A stretch of DNA of 64,000 nt, taken from Takakia lepidozioides. Its lineage: Eukaryota > Streptophyta > Takakiopsida > Takakiales > Takakiaceae. The DNA is taken from NCBI GenBank assembly GCA_030704615.1, contig CM060734.1, positions 28,226,042 to 28,290,041 of the forward strand. The letters run 5' to 3'. Both the position numbers and the translations under genes were made by a program. The notes under the pieces were generated by a model. That model did not search any database and was not told the origin of the DNA. It saw only the letters and a program-made list of their open reading frames with translations. Positions 31,676 to 42,322 of the stretch are shown in pieces; the first letter of the stretch is position 1, and each line of letters begins with the position of its first letter.

Positions 31676-33900
31676 ATGCTTCTCTCGTCAATGAACAGCT
31701 TAGAACTTAACTCCAAGGGGTTTTATCCCATTTCTTTTCACACTACAGAGGATCAATCAGGGAGTCTTCAAGACACCCCAACAGCTCAGATAGTAACCTT
31801 GCCCATACCAGACCAGGGCTACCAAGCTGGTAACTCACAGATAGCAGAGAGGGGAGATTTTGGCATTTCCACTTACATGGACAATGACTTAGTCCAGTGG
31901 ACACAGTTCCACCACAACCAACACCAACAGGTAGCATAAGATAAAATGGCCATGATCAGGAATCACATGGCCAGCACAACGAACCTGCTGTGTAATTATT
32001 AAAAAGATTACATGAGCCCTAAGGAGACAAATCAGATTGTGGAAAAGATGAAAAATGATTTTGAGGAGAGGGTCAAGAGTCTGAACAATGCTCATTTGTT
32101 CCAACAAGAGAAGATCCTGTGAGAAACACAAGTGCAGAAATATATCAGTTAGTTGGAGTCTGAGAGGGAAGCTTCTATTCAATTGGGGCTCAAGAACAAT
32201 GAGCTGGAGCATGAAAAGACGGCCTTCAGGGACCAATTGGCCAATATGATGCAGACCATAGATACACTGTGGGAGGAACAAGCACGGGAGAACCAGGCCT
32301 TTGAGCAGTTGCAGGCTGACCTCATAGCAGTGGAGGGGCAAAGGTCCGAACTTCAAGTACAACTTGAAGATAGCAAGAGACAGAGACATGTAGCCCATGC
32401 AAGAATTACTCAATTGGGGGACTTTGGTGGTCCAAATAGCACAAATGGAGGAGGCTCGCAGGGCTGTTATAGGAGCTGATGCACGGAGAGTAGAGGCAAA
32501 GCATATGGTTATATGAAGTACGAGCTCACGAGGAGCAACGAGGAGCAGAAATTCAGACACAAATTATTGCTTGGACAACGCCACAAGGGAGGCCCAGGAA
32601 AGAAACAATTGAGATTACAGCAGGGATAAAGAGGTTTGGTTGCACGAAAACAAGGATTGGAAGCACAGATTCAACAGGTGCAGGAGAGCAAGAAAGGGTA
32701 CAACATATTGTTGGTACCATACACCACTTGTTATATTTAGTACCAGAAGCAGTTAGGGGCAATGCAGCAAAGGATGGAGCAGCTGCAGAAGGTAGCCCAA
32801 GACAGCGCCCGACAAGCCGTTTCTGATTCCATTGACGCAGGAATCTTCAAGTCTTACTTAAACTGTGAGAATGATGAAGATATCAAGGTCAGGGTGGTTG
32901 ACAAGGCCAAGATTCACAGACAAGACTCAGGCTATAGTCACTGAAGTGTTTGACCAGGTAGCCACTCAAGAGCAGGAGATAGCCCAGCTGTATGATGAGA
33001 ATGAGAAGATCATGACAGAAGGGAGACCAAGAGAGAGTCCAATTATGGTACCACCACATATCTTGGAGTCGGTAGGCTCTGACTTAGGCACACTCCCTGC
33101 CAACGAAATTCTGGATCCTGCATTTGAATACCCTGAGATGGCCTTTGCATCAGTATGGCAAGCAGGGCCATTGGAATACCAAGAACTTCTGGCCTTCATG
33201 ATAATGGTTGACCACTTGAAAACAACAGTACTTGAGGCAGCTGACATAGTCGCAGGAAGCATTCCGTACTATGGTGCATGTTTCCTCATGCGTTCATAGG
33301 TTGAACGGCAGAAGCAAACACAGAGGCTTTCAGATTATGCCAGGAATGGAAAATTAGCTCTTCCACCCATTTGTATAATTCCAAGGGGGAGAGCCACAAT
33401 TCATGATACAGGGTTGTCCCAGATACAGGGAGATATTTGATCAGGCTCTGGAGCAGCTCAGACGGGTGACAATCGACAATGACCATGTGTTTCACCAAGG
33501 GTAGGCTGCGCATACTTGGCTGGTACAGACGAATGCAACGAAGCAGTGGCCAAATTACACTAAGCATGAGATAGCACGCTATCTCGATGGTATCAAGACA
33601 CGATTTGGCTGTGCTACAACACAAACGGCCGGATCATACAAACCAGGCAGCACTGCCAGGGACAGAGGAGGAGAACACCCGTAGACCTACATGATGGGAT
33701 GTAGAGCCCCAGGACAGACGGAGAAGGTCCGGCTCTCAACCACACCGCTCACCTTCCCAACCTAGAGATGTCGCACCAACTTCCCAGCAGCAGAGGCACC
33801 AACAAAGATGAACCGTGGGACACGGCATTTTCGCAGAGGGGAGGATAGACACCAGGTAGAGCAGCATCAAAGGTAGAGGCAGAAGGGAAGTACCCCTATT
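31676..33900 (+). pseudogene. Coiled-coil Gag-like pseudogene
   Basis: Successive plus frames broken by stops near 31937, 32001, 32121, 32148, 32477 and 32942 give an extended heptad-rich protein: EKMKNDFEERVKSLNNAH, ESEREASIQLGLKNNELE, EQLQADLIAVEGQRSELQ, and later QQRMEQLQKVAQDSARQA and TQEQEIAQLYDENEK. The C-terminal half (32865-33299) is more globular, with EYPEMAFASVWQAGPLEY and an ADIVAGSIPYYG motif. The end (33500-33850) is basic, then a purine-rich GCAGAGGGGAGGA. Position and coiled-coil character suggest a Gag-like protein of a plus-strand LTR element, but no capsid domain is recognised. Confidence 0.4.
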
Positions 33901-35610
33901 TTTGACAATTACACATAGACCATAGCCATAGCCATAGGGCACTATGGAGCTGTAAAGTAAAAACAGGGGCATTGTTTCTTCACCCACCAGGATAGATCTA
34001 ACACTTCCTCTTGATCAGACAACCCATCCGTCCAGTTTCGATGCTACATGAGCCGCAGCGGAAGCAGGAAAACATCATGACATCTAGACTGGACCTGGTA
34101 AATTAGTTCTTGCTATCTCTATGGTTCGCTCGTTTCTCTTCTCATCAGCCCGTGACCGCCGTTCAGACCAAATATCGTGACCCCGTGGGGTGGCGCGGCC
34201 CGGGGCGCCTACAGCCCTCTGTCAGTCCGTTCGTATGCACAGCCACGTCAGGGTTCGGATGATCCCATTAGCACCTGACCCATCAGCACACTGCCATGCT
34301 CAACTCACTAAACTGTGGCAACTCGTCGTCTGCTTGTGTTCGTGCTAAGCACTCGATGGTATGGATATGGCCTCCGGCTGTGTATTCTCTTCTAAGTCAC
34401 GATCACTCATCACTTCCCTTCTGTCGTGCCAGTGTGGCTATCCCGTGACGGCTCTCTCGATACCGCCATCCCTAGCATGCATACTGTGGGTGCATTTACG
34501 TGTTCCTCTCCGTTCACTCACTAATGCAATTAGTTGGTGCTACCAGTGGGAGGAGGGAGCATGTGTCTTGATAAGTCAAGATCCCTCTTTATATCTCCAG
34601 AAAGACACCCCACATGACGCTCAATCCTCCTATCACTAAAGGTGAGTCCAAGTTTGCATATGTATTACCACACCACTGAAGTACAACACTAATCTCCTTC
34701 CTGATCTATGCTATCAATGTCCATCATCACCAAACTGCCCTTCCTCGAGCATCCTCTCTCTCTCCCCCTCTCAGTCTACCATCTTTCCTTGTCTCGTTCA
34801 TAATGATTGCCTGTCTTCCTTATGTTCACTTGCCTTGTACTCTTTCCAAACCTCGTAGATTAGCCCCTTATCTCGTGCCATTCTACTTTGATCACCGCTC
34901 AACCGATTCTTCTAATACTAAACACATTACCCGCCCTGGGCATACCTTTGCCATGCGTGTTTAATACATGGCCAAGTGGCGTCTAATGAGGTCTTGATAT
35001 TATCCTTAAGCTCAAAACGTATTTATCAGGATCTGCTTAGTCATGTACCCTGTTGATTCAGGGCGGCGCCCCCTCAGCCGCTGATCCGTATTGCATCAAC
35101 GCTCTGCATGTCGCCATCTCCTCGACCCTCATCCTGCTCCGTCGAACTACTTCTGATGCTGACTGTTCATAATCCGTCCATCCGTTGTGGATAAGTGCTA
35201 GTTAACATCATCCACTTCCCTATTCCCTTCATCCGCACATGTCCTTGGCACATTCATCACTGCTGGCCACATCCACTCCTGTTAACTTCATCCTACTCCC
35301 GTCCGCTTATCATCCATTTGATAAACCCCTAGGGTTTTATTGGCACTTGTTTTCCCCTTACAGCTGTAAGGTACTCCTTTTTTCTTAGAGTGAAAGTCCC
35401 TTTTCACCAAGTTAGCACACTCACTTCATTGATGTACCAGCTTGAGGTCCCTCCGTGATCTTGTCCATTTTTTGTTAGCTGCATCCTCTATCATGCACAT
35501 TCGATCAGCCTCCTCCATGTTTCCAGTGTGTGATTTGTCTTTGTACCCCTGGAACGTGTATGGCCCCTCCTAGGCAGGTTCAATACCTTTGCGTTTTCCT
35601 GGTTTCAACA
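33901..35610. other. Noncoding region, nothing recognised
   Basis: No ORF with coding character is seen on either strand. The sequence is CT-rich on the plus strand, with phrases such as CCATCCGTTGTGGATAAG and CACTTCCCTATTCCC. By position it could be the 3' untranslated region and LTR of the minus-strand element at 35.6-41.5 kb, but no LTR pair could be matched. Confidence 0.3.
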
Positions 35611-36798
35611 TCATGACGAGTTGTCCCTGCTCCAATGATTCCAAGTTGGAGTTACTGGTCCTCCGCGCTGCATAGCCTTCTTGTGTTCCCTCTGTGCTTT
35701 GAGAACATTTGCATGCAATGAGATGTCTATTTGAGCTAAGAGCTCAACTTTTTCCTTCATCATGGCATTGATGGCATCCTCACTGTCTCGCAGGTCCACC
35801 AGCTCGGTGATTCTCCCCCATCGATTGTCTACGTCCAAGCGCAGCTCTCTGCCCGTGAGCACTTTATAGGGGCTGAAATCACGAACAGTTGGTGTGTACT
35901 CTCTTTCATCACCTTCTGCTTTGTCATGGTCTTCCTCTGCCCTTTGGATGAGCTCCAGTTGTTCTCTTTTTGTCAAAGGTTTCACCCTTTCCTGCTCAAT
36001 TTTCTCACTTAGTTCACTCTCCGTCTCTTGTGAACTGTCTTCTTTTATCTGTTGGTCTGCCCAGTCTTCAGTGAATGCGTCCAGACTCTGGGTTCTAGCC
36101 TCTTCTTCGCTCTTGTCAAATCCTTCCATGAATATCTCTGGTTGGTGTTCAAAACCTGCTGAGCTGCAGAGATTGTCTATGCCAACGTGCTCCTTTTCAC
36201 CTAACCCATGTTCTTGACTTACATCATTAATCTCTTGGCTGGATTTCTGCAGAATAGGCATCCCATCTCCTAATTTGGCCTTCTTCGCACTTCCCCGTGT
36301 CAACATGTTGATGCGGGGTGCTGCTGCAATCTTCTTGGAGTACAACCACTTGTGGTACATCTCGTCCAGCTCATTCAGTGCTTCCAACTCAGTATCAGTG
36401 AACTGACATGAGACCTGTGCTGTTGGTTGCATCATGCTCTCGGTGCTTGGCAGTGGGTCAGTTTCTCCTCCTTCCACATACTCATTGATCACTGCAAAAG
36501 GTACTCCATACATCTTCCCATGAGGCTGTGCCTCTTCTTCTGCCTTTGTGATTGTTTCAGCATTGCTGAGAGCTTGCCAAGACCCATGTTGGGTTAGTGT
36601 GTGACGACTATGCCTCATGTCAAATGTTACAGATCTTGCACAGTGTTCCTCTTTTGGGCCTTCTGATGCCTTGCCCTGTGGTCTCAGGCCTGTCAAAATC
36701 GACCTGTATCCACTCTGCTTCCATGGTGCTGTTGTCACCAGTTTGTTCTTCTTCCAGTTGAACCCTGACTGGGTCTGAATCCTCCCTTCTGGCTGCAT
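35611..36798 (-). CDS. 395-residue acidic ORF with integrase-like C-terminal motif
   Basis: This is the longest clean single ORF in the window. Residues 1-270 are polar and acidic (PLPSTESMMQPTAQVS, EEEARTQSLDAFTEDW, then Glu/Lys-rich helices around SEKIEQERVKPLTKREQLEL). Near residue 305, EYTPTVRDFSPYKVLTGREL resembles the end of Ty3/gypsy integrase cores, where G-F-S-P-x-x-L-x-x-G-R is usual, followed by a helical MMKEKVELLAQIDISLH segment. No catalytic D,D-35-E residues precede it, so the integrase core is missing or replaced. It may be a fusion of integrase tail with an acidic protein. An intact ORF of this length in a decayed region is notable. Confidence 0.45.
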   Translation of the reverse strand: MQPEGRIQTQSGFNWKKNKLVTTAPWKQSGYRSILTGLRPQGKASEGPKEEHCARSVTFDMRHSRHTLTQHGSWQALSNAETITKAEEEAQPHGKMYGVPFAVINEYVEGGETDPLPSTESMMQPTAQVSCQFTDTELEALNELDEMYHKWLYSKKIAAAPRINMLTRGSAKKAKLGDGMPILQKSSQEINDVSQEHGLGEKEHVGIDNLCSSAGFEHQPEIFMEGFDKSEEEARTQSLDAFTEDWADQQIKEDSSQETESELSEKIEQERVKPLTKREQLELIQRAEEDHDKAEGDEREYTPTVRDFSPYKVLTGRELRLDVDNRWGRITELVDLRDSEDAINAMMKEKVELLAQIDISLHANVLKAQREHKKAMQRGGPVTPTWNHWSRDNSS

Positions 36799-36973
36799 CA
36801 GAACCCTACCCTATGTCCGTAGGTAATTCTTTCTTGGCGAACCCTACCCAGTTTTTGACAGGTTGCTCATGTCCACTACTTTTCTTGTCTTTGATCTGTA
36901 CATGGCATCTGTTGCTTGCGCACCTTCATTTTGCATGGGCTTTGTATGCCTGGGCCTCACAAAGCCATTTTGC

Positions 36974-37306
36974 TCACTCTGGGTTAGGGTCATAGAGCTT
37001 GGCCTCTATTCGTTGATGAGTCAGAGACACCCCCATGTTGCTGTGGTCACTGCATCCCTCTGGGTTCTCTTTCCAATCATCCTTCTCAGCCACCATCTGG
37101 TGAGTCTGCTTACTCTCTTCTTCCTTGATCCTTACTTGCTGCATTCTCAGTTTTAACTCCTGTGGGTCACCCCAATCCTTCTGCTTGGCAATGTCTGCCT
37201 TCATTGATGACCTGGTATGCCCTCCATGCAGAATATTGAGCTTGTAGGGTGAGTCTTCACCAAAGCCGAGCTTACCCAATTTGCTTTCTTTCCCTTTTTG
37301 TCGCAC
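36974..37306 (-). CDS. Charged ORF in the minus-strand element
   Basis: A 110-residue minus frame rich in Lys, Glu and Gln (KLRMQQVRIKEEESKQTH) lies between the acidic 395-residue ORF and 37478-38185. No domain is recognised. It probably belongs to one long, now broken accessory ORF running from 38801 to 35611. Confidence 0.3.
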   Translation of the reverse strand: MRQKGKESKLGKLGFGEDSPYKLNILHGGHTRSSMKADIAKQKDWGDPQELKLRMQQVRIKEEESKQTHQMVAEKDDWKENPEGCSDHSNMGVSLTHQRIEAKLYDPNPE

Positions 37307-37477
37307 TCCTGGTGTATCAAACTCCTACAATTCTTCTTGATCAAATGTTGTCTTTTGGTCTTGCAGGCTGGTCAACTCCATCGTGTACTGATCCCAAGGC
37401 TCTTCTTTGAATGAGCACTCATCAAGGGATCCTTGCCCAGTTGTGTCCAGCTCTATAGTGAGTGACTGACTCCCTTT

Positions 37478-38185
37478 TTATTTGTGTGAGGCAGTCAAAG
37501 CTCGTTGAAACCAGTCATCATGCGTATTTTGCCCTTCTTTGATACTTGCTCCATGACATAGTATGTGTGGTGTTCCTGCCAATTCTTCACCATAGCAGTC
37601 ACCTTGACAAATCTGGTCTTGTACACTAGGGCCTTCTTCTTCATCTCTTGTCACTGTGTCAATGCAATTAATGATTACTGCTTCACTGCACACTACCTTT
37701 GTTGTGATCTCAGTGATGTATGTTGAACACTGCCCATCGTCATCCATTGGGAAATGTAGCTCCCCCTGCTGACTATGTGTGTGTGGCCTGCCTCCCTGCA
37801 GCACACTCAGCTGGTCCTCCATCAGCTCAAAAAGATCAGCCCTTTCTCTCCTTTTTGTTCTACTGTAGATTCTTCCCTTGTTGTTGACATCTGCGATCCC
37901 TTCATGAAAGGTGATGTTGTCAGTCTGGTCCCAGCCTGGCAAACTCCATGCCTCCTTTGTAACCTCATTGCCTTGACTTGCCTTGTGATGTGTAGTGACT
38001 TCCCTCACAACATCACTACTTTGGCTTACTGCCTCCTCTAGCCGTGGGCATTTCTCCCCTTGCTCAAGTTCCAGAACTGCCAAGGTGAGCACCCGTGGTA
38101 ATCTTTGTTGTGCAGTTACGCACCTTATCTGTGTCTCTTCTTGTGATTGAGCCTGTAACTCACGACTCTTGACTGGAAAATACAC
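37478..38185 (-). CDS. 235-residue ORF of unknown function in the minus-strand element
   Basis: The frame contains SRELQAQSQEETQIRCVTAQ, EEAVSQSSDVVREVTTHH, RTKRRERADLFELMEDQL and EELAGTPHILCHGASIK. Composition is polar with scattered cysteines. It follows the RNase H gene at a distance where integrase would be expected, yet no HHCC finger or D,D-35-E is visible. The last residues of the upstream frame (RATYELIKCWGKTVKRL) seem to continue into it through a stop near 38205. Confidence 0.35.
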   Translation of the reverse strand: MYFPVKSRELQAQSQEETQIRCVTAQQRLPRVLTLAVLELEQGEKCPRLEEAVSQSSDVVREVTTHHKASQGNEVTKEAWSLPGWDQTDNITFHEGIADVNNKGRIYSRTKRRERADLFELMEDQLSVLQGGRPHTHSQQGELHFPMDDDGQCSTYITEITTKVVCSEAVIINCIDTVTRDEEEGPSVQDQICQGDCYGEELAGTPHILCHGASIKEGQNTHDDWFQRALTASHK

Positions 38186-38336
38186 CCTCCAGAGTATGCC
38201 TCATTTGTGATGCAGCCTCTTGACAGTCTTTCCCCAACATTTGATCAACTCATATGTGGCTCTTACTGTTCTCTCCATGCTTTTGTGAGATCTCTCAGTA
38301 GCAGCTATGGTCTTTATGGTAAACACTAGTTTTTCT

Positions 38337-38801
38337 TTAATCCATAAGACCAGTACTATGATGCAAATCAGAGCCCTCACTGTGTTGTGAAGTACCCATG
38401 CACTCCATGGTTGTTTTTCTCTCACTGCGATGGGGTTTAGATCCCGCACTACATGATCTACACTCTCCTTTTTTTTTTTTCCCAATAGTGACTGGGCTCT
38501 GGCCCGACCCTTCATGGTGTGTTCTCTTTTTTTTGCACTCAACAGTAGCTAGTTGCCCGGTGTTTATTGTAACCTCACCTTCCCTTTTGTCAACCTCTAT
38601 CTGATTGACCCCTGGAAAAAGCTGGAATCTGACTTTCTGCTTGGACGTCCCCTGACTCAGAGTGGGTACATTGTTAGTGAGCTGGGTTTTGTTGGTACTG
38701 CAACAGCAGTGACACTTGACTCCCTCAATGCCCCCTGAATGGATTCCCTTGTTTTGCAAAAAGCCAAATGTATACTCCTTTGTGATGTCTGTACCCCTCA
38801 C
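38337..38801 (-). CDS. 154-residue basic ORF after RNase H
   Basis: The minus frame continues, after a single stop at 38883, directly from the RNase H ORF: RGTDITKEYTFGFLQ, a CHCCC cysteine cluster, VRFQLFPGVNQIEVDKREGE and basic runs ending in a Ser/His-rich tail. It could be a tether or an RNA-binding extension of Pol. No integrase zinc finger pattern (H-H-C-C) is present. Confidence 0.35.
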   Translation of the reverse strand: MRGTDITKEYTFGFLQNKGIHSGGIEGVKCHCCCSTNKTQLTNNVPTLSQGTSKQKVRFQLFPGVNQIEVDKREGEVTINTGQLATVECKKKRTHHEGSGQSPVTIGKKKKGECRSCSAGSKPHRSERKTTMECMGTSQHSEGSDLHHSTGLMD

Positions 38802-38882
38802 TTTCCCTCGCTGTGACCATTTGAGAGGGTCTAGGCTAGTGTCAACCCAAAACTTTCTGCTTAAAAGCTCTTTCCTGTAGTT

Positions 38883-39593
38883 CTACAATGCCCAAACAAA
38901 TATCCCATAGTGGAGCTCTTCAATTGACTGGCCTTCTTTCCTTTGCAGAGGTTTCTCTATGCCTGAAACTATCTCTGTCCCCTCCTTTCCAGACTTAGTG
39001 AGTGTTGCAGACACTATCAAATCATCTAAGCCCAATGTTAACACCCAAACCCTTTTGACTTGACTGTTTGGATTGACATTGAGAGCTTGTACCCTTCCCT
39101 TGGTCATATTAACTTCATAATCTTCCTCCCCACTAGATCCTCCCACTGGATAGCGACTTAAAGCATCAACATTTCCGTGCTTAGCTCCTGGTCTGTGAAC
39201 AATCTTAAAATCATAATCCTGTAACATCATTATCCACCTACCTCTCCTTCCATAAGCGTCGCTAACCGTAGCCAGCCATTCTAGGGGTTTATGATCAGTC
39301 CTTACCGTGAATGGTGTTCCATAGAGGTACCGGCGGAAGTGCAGGATACCCCACACCAGTGCATAGCACTCGCCCTCCATGGGATGATATCTTTTCTGAA
39401 CATCGGTCAATGCCTTACTTGCATATGCAATTACATGTTCATTACAACGATCCTTTTGTGACAGTATTGCCCCTACTCCCTTCGTACTCCAGTCAACATC
39501 AAGTATAAAGGGTTTAGTGAAGTCGGGCCTTACCAGTTGGTAACCCCAACAAAGCTCTTCGCAGCTGTGGGGGTTTTCGGTATCGGGAAACAT
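38883..39593 (-). pseudogene. RNase H domain of the minus-strand element
   Basis: The frame reads RPDFTKPFILDVDWSTKGVG, AILSQKD, YHPMEGECYALVWGI, HFRRYLYGTPFTVRTDHKPL and VHRPGAKHGNVDALSRY. This is a Ty3/gypsy RNase H with catalytic Asp (LDVD), Glu (EGE) and Asp (RTDHKPL, NVDALSR). The C-terminal 70 residues have no known domain. The join with RT is through a frame change near 39560. Confidence 0.85.
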
Positions 39594-40301
39594 TGAATTG
39601 CTGCCACTTTGTTTGGATCATGCCTTACCCCTTCCTTGGAAACGACGTGTCCCAAGAAAACCAATTCTTGCCTGCCCAACTCACACTTGCTGGGATTCAG
39701 CTTAAGATTATGATGTCTGAGTTTCTTGAGGATGACATCCAAGTGCTGTAAATGATCTTCCCACGTTGCACTATGTATATTTATGTCATCAACGAAGACT
39801 TTTGCAAAAGCCTTCAACTCATCATGAAGTATGACGTTCATGGCCCTTTGGAAAGTCGCTGTGGCATTCTTCAAGCCAAATGGCATGACTTGCCACTCAA
39901 ACAGTTCTCTTTTCGTGATTATGGCTGTCTTTTTTATGTCATCTTCCCTCATTTTGATTTGCCAAAAGCCTGATTGCAGATCCAGCGCTGAAAACCACTG
40001 TGACTTGCCAAGTTGTTGCAAGACGTCTTTTATTAGTGGCATTGGGTATGCATCCTTCAGTGTGTGCAGATTGAGTGGCCTGTAATCTCCACAAAACCTT
40101 TTGCTCCATCTTTCTTGGGTGGCAAAGTGACTGGGCATGCTTATTCAGACTTGCTGATTCGCATTTTACCTTGTAAGATGAGTGCTTCAATCTGTTCTTG
40201 TACAAGGTTCTCTTCAGCTTCTGACAGTCTGTTTGCTGGCTTTCTGGTTGCAGGAAACCCTTGGGTGTCGATTTCGTGCTCCACGTCAGCACAATGGCCA
40301 A
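39530..40301 (-). pseudogene. Reverse transcriptase of the minus-strand element
   Basis: The main frame (from 40138) shows FCGDYRPLNLHTLKDAYPMP, FSALDLQSGFWQIKM, FEWQVMPFGLKNATATFQ, the catalytic box FVDDINIHS, then LKLNPSKCELGRQELVFLGH. All RT motifs are present, with Phe in place of the more usual Tyr in Y-x-D-D. The N-terminal fingers (40301-40140) lie in another frame, so at least one frameshift exists. The upstream ALILQGKMRISKSE region corresponds to the RT start. Confidence 0.85.
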
Positions 40302-40468
40302 GGTCGGCTTTGTTCATGGCAAAGCTATGATGATTCTTTCTGCATACTTCCAGCAGCTGTTGCTTCTGCTCTGGAGTAAGCTCAGGGGTGATCCTGAGTT
40401 TACTTTAGATGTCTTCCCACCTCTGTTCTGCCTCCAATGTTTGCATGCTTGCTTCCTCCTTTTTGGAG

Positions 40469-41356
40469 TCAGTCCCGATAGCATGCGGGTAGACCAGATG
40501 TGCTTCTCTCCTTTGTTGGTTGAAATTCATCATCAGACTCTGGATTCGTGTAGTATTCACCTTCCCAAGCCTTGGTGTAGGCCTCCTTAATCAGATCATC
40601 AGTCATATCCTTGCGGCTGATTTCCTCAGAGATCTCTGGGTATTTCTGATCTTGACCTTCATCCTCCCAGATATCCAGGCATTTTAGATAGTCTTCAATT
40701 GCTCCCTGGTCTGAGTAGAGGCCCTGAGCCTCTTCCCAGTCTGGATCCTCATCCGTGCTTGCTGTTGATACAGAGCTCACACTATCCTCCATGTCTGACA
40801 TGTAGTCAGACAGACCATCCTCTTCCATTGGTGTGAATAAACTGTGTCTTGTATGTGAATTCTGCATTTGATCAAGAGCCATGACCTCGGTCTGGCCCTC
40901 TTGTTCCTCTATCATCGGATCCACCGCCAAGTTCTTGCAGAATTCATGGAAATTGCCAATTGTTGGCTTCAATTGATTCATGGTGTGGAGTGGAAAGTAA
41001 GCCACATTGAGCCCAGGTCCATACCTGACCCATAGCGTCTCTGTTTCCGTATCAACTGCTGCCCCAAACTTCTTTAAGAAGTCTAGTCCGAGTAGCATGC
41101 TATATGTGTCAGTGTCCACCACCATAAAACTGATCCTATTAATTAGTTTTCCCACTGTAACCTTCAAATTATCAAGCACCCCCATTGCTGTCTCAACAGC
41201 ACCCGAGGCTACCCGGTATGTCATGTCTCTGTCAGTGGTGACACAACTCATTAAGCCCAAGTCTCTTATAGTGGTTGCTGCTATCACGGATATCATGGCC
41301 CCTGTATCGATCTGGCTCATTACTTGGTAATTGCCAATCGTAACCAGAGCATGCAA
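40469..41356 (-). CDS. Aspartic protease and acidic linker of the minus-strand element
   Basis: The 295-residue frame starts with a retroviral-type aspartic protease: HALVTIGNYQVMSQIDTGAM, with the catalytic DTGA, and ends the fold with SMLLGLDFLKKFGAAVD. The remaining 190 residues are acidic (SDYMSDMEDSVSSVS, TDEDPDWEEAQ) and lead toward RT. The protease processes Gag-Pol. The frame starts just inside the region where LTR E was inserted, so any upstream Gag is missing. Confidence 0.8.
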   Translation of the reverse strand: MHALVTIGNYQVMSQIDTGAMISVIAATTIRDLGLMSCVTTDRDMTYRVASGAVETAMGVLDNLKVTVGKLINRISFMVVDTDTYSMLLGLDFLKKFGAAVDTETETLWVRYGPGLNVAYFPLHTMNQLKPTIGNFHEFCKNLAVDPMIEEQEGQTEVMALDQMQNSHTRHSLFTPMEEDGLSDYMSDMEDSVSSVSTASTDEDPDWEEAQGLYSDQGAIEDYLKCLDIWEDEGQDQKYPEISEEISRKDMTDDLIKEAYTKAWEGEYYTNPESDDEFQPTKERSTSGLPACYRD

Positions 41357-41474
41357 AGCCTTGACTTTGCCACTGAAAGCATATGTATTGCTTTTACATC
41401 TGGGTCACTTGTGTCGTGTGCCAATTTGGATTCATGTTGAACCCCGTTGGATGGAAAAGCATTGAATTTATTTG

Positions 41475-42322
41475 TTAGAGGGTTGTCTGGGACTTGGACA
41501 GCTTTACAGGTTCTGTGGGGTACCCTTAATTTTGTGCAGATTTACGGATGGTAGACTTAGACCAACACAGGCCTTAGGGGTGGTAGACAGGCTTACACAG
41601 TTAGTCACAGCCTTACACAGCTAGACACAGCTTGACACAACATATCACATCCTGACACAGCTTACACCGTTTGTCACAGTCTTACATGGCCTATCACAGC
41701 CTACCACAGTCTATCACAGCTCGACACAGCCAGTCACAACTTGACACAGCCCGACACAATCCGACACAGCTAGTCGCAGCCCGACACAGTTTGGCACAAC
41801 CCATCACAACATTCACAGGGAGTGGTTATTATTGGCAAGGAACGACATCTGCAGAGGGAACATGCATTCTGTCTTGAACGACAGTTAGTTAGTTAGGCGA
41901 TTAGAACAGCTTGCAGGTAGAATAGGTGGAGTAGCAACAGAGGGGGATATTTCTTGGATCACAACTTGGTCATCGGGGAAGGAAGGACGATCTGGAACTG
42001 GGGAATGAAGAGCGCAGTGGGGGAGGAGACACGATCTGTTGACGCTTGATGAATGCAAGCTGTAGAGTTGTACTGTAGAACAGATTAGAAACACCATGGC
42101 TTCGGCCTGATACTTGATAGATATTCATCTGATACATATTTCATGCTCACACTGTGTTTAGAGATTTGAGTGAAGCTGTGGAATGAATGGATGAGTGATT
42201 GGAACTTGGTAGGTTGCTGAAGCAATCTGATACTTAATTACAGACAGTAAGGTAACTTGCTAACATAAATGCGAGAAGGAATACAAATGGGAAGCACCCC
42301 CATGATACACTGGTTGTAGGTC
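41475..42322 (+). repeat. 5' LTR E and leader of a plus-strand element
   Basis: Homology with D starts at TTAGAGGGTTGTCTGGGAC and includes a decamer tandem repeat CACAGCNNNN at about 41594-41815. The second half, from about 41845 (GGAACGACAT), matches the inverted segment 30990-31500. A Gag-like ORF begins at 42323, so the LTR end and primer-binding site lie between about 42100 and 42320; I could not identify the PBS. The LTR start lacks the usual TG. Confidence 0.65.

Larger units (their letters stand above)
35611..41474 (-). mobile_element. Minus-strand Ty3/gypsy-like element with non-standard 3' half
   Basis: On the minus strand the order is protease (41356-40469), RT (to 39530), RNase H (to 38883), then about 3.3 kb of charged ORFs with no recognisable integrase core, ending at 35611. 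The upstream boundary at 41474 is where another element's LTR (from 41475) begins, so Gag is lost. No LTR of this element's own could be matched within the window. Confidence 0.7.

Noticed and set aside
33736-33987. Minus-strand ORF of 83 codons as a gene
   Set aside because: It is antisense to the Gag-like pseudogene end and contains a CCATAG-type simple repeat; no coding character.
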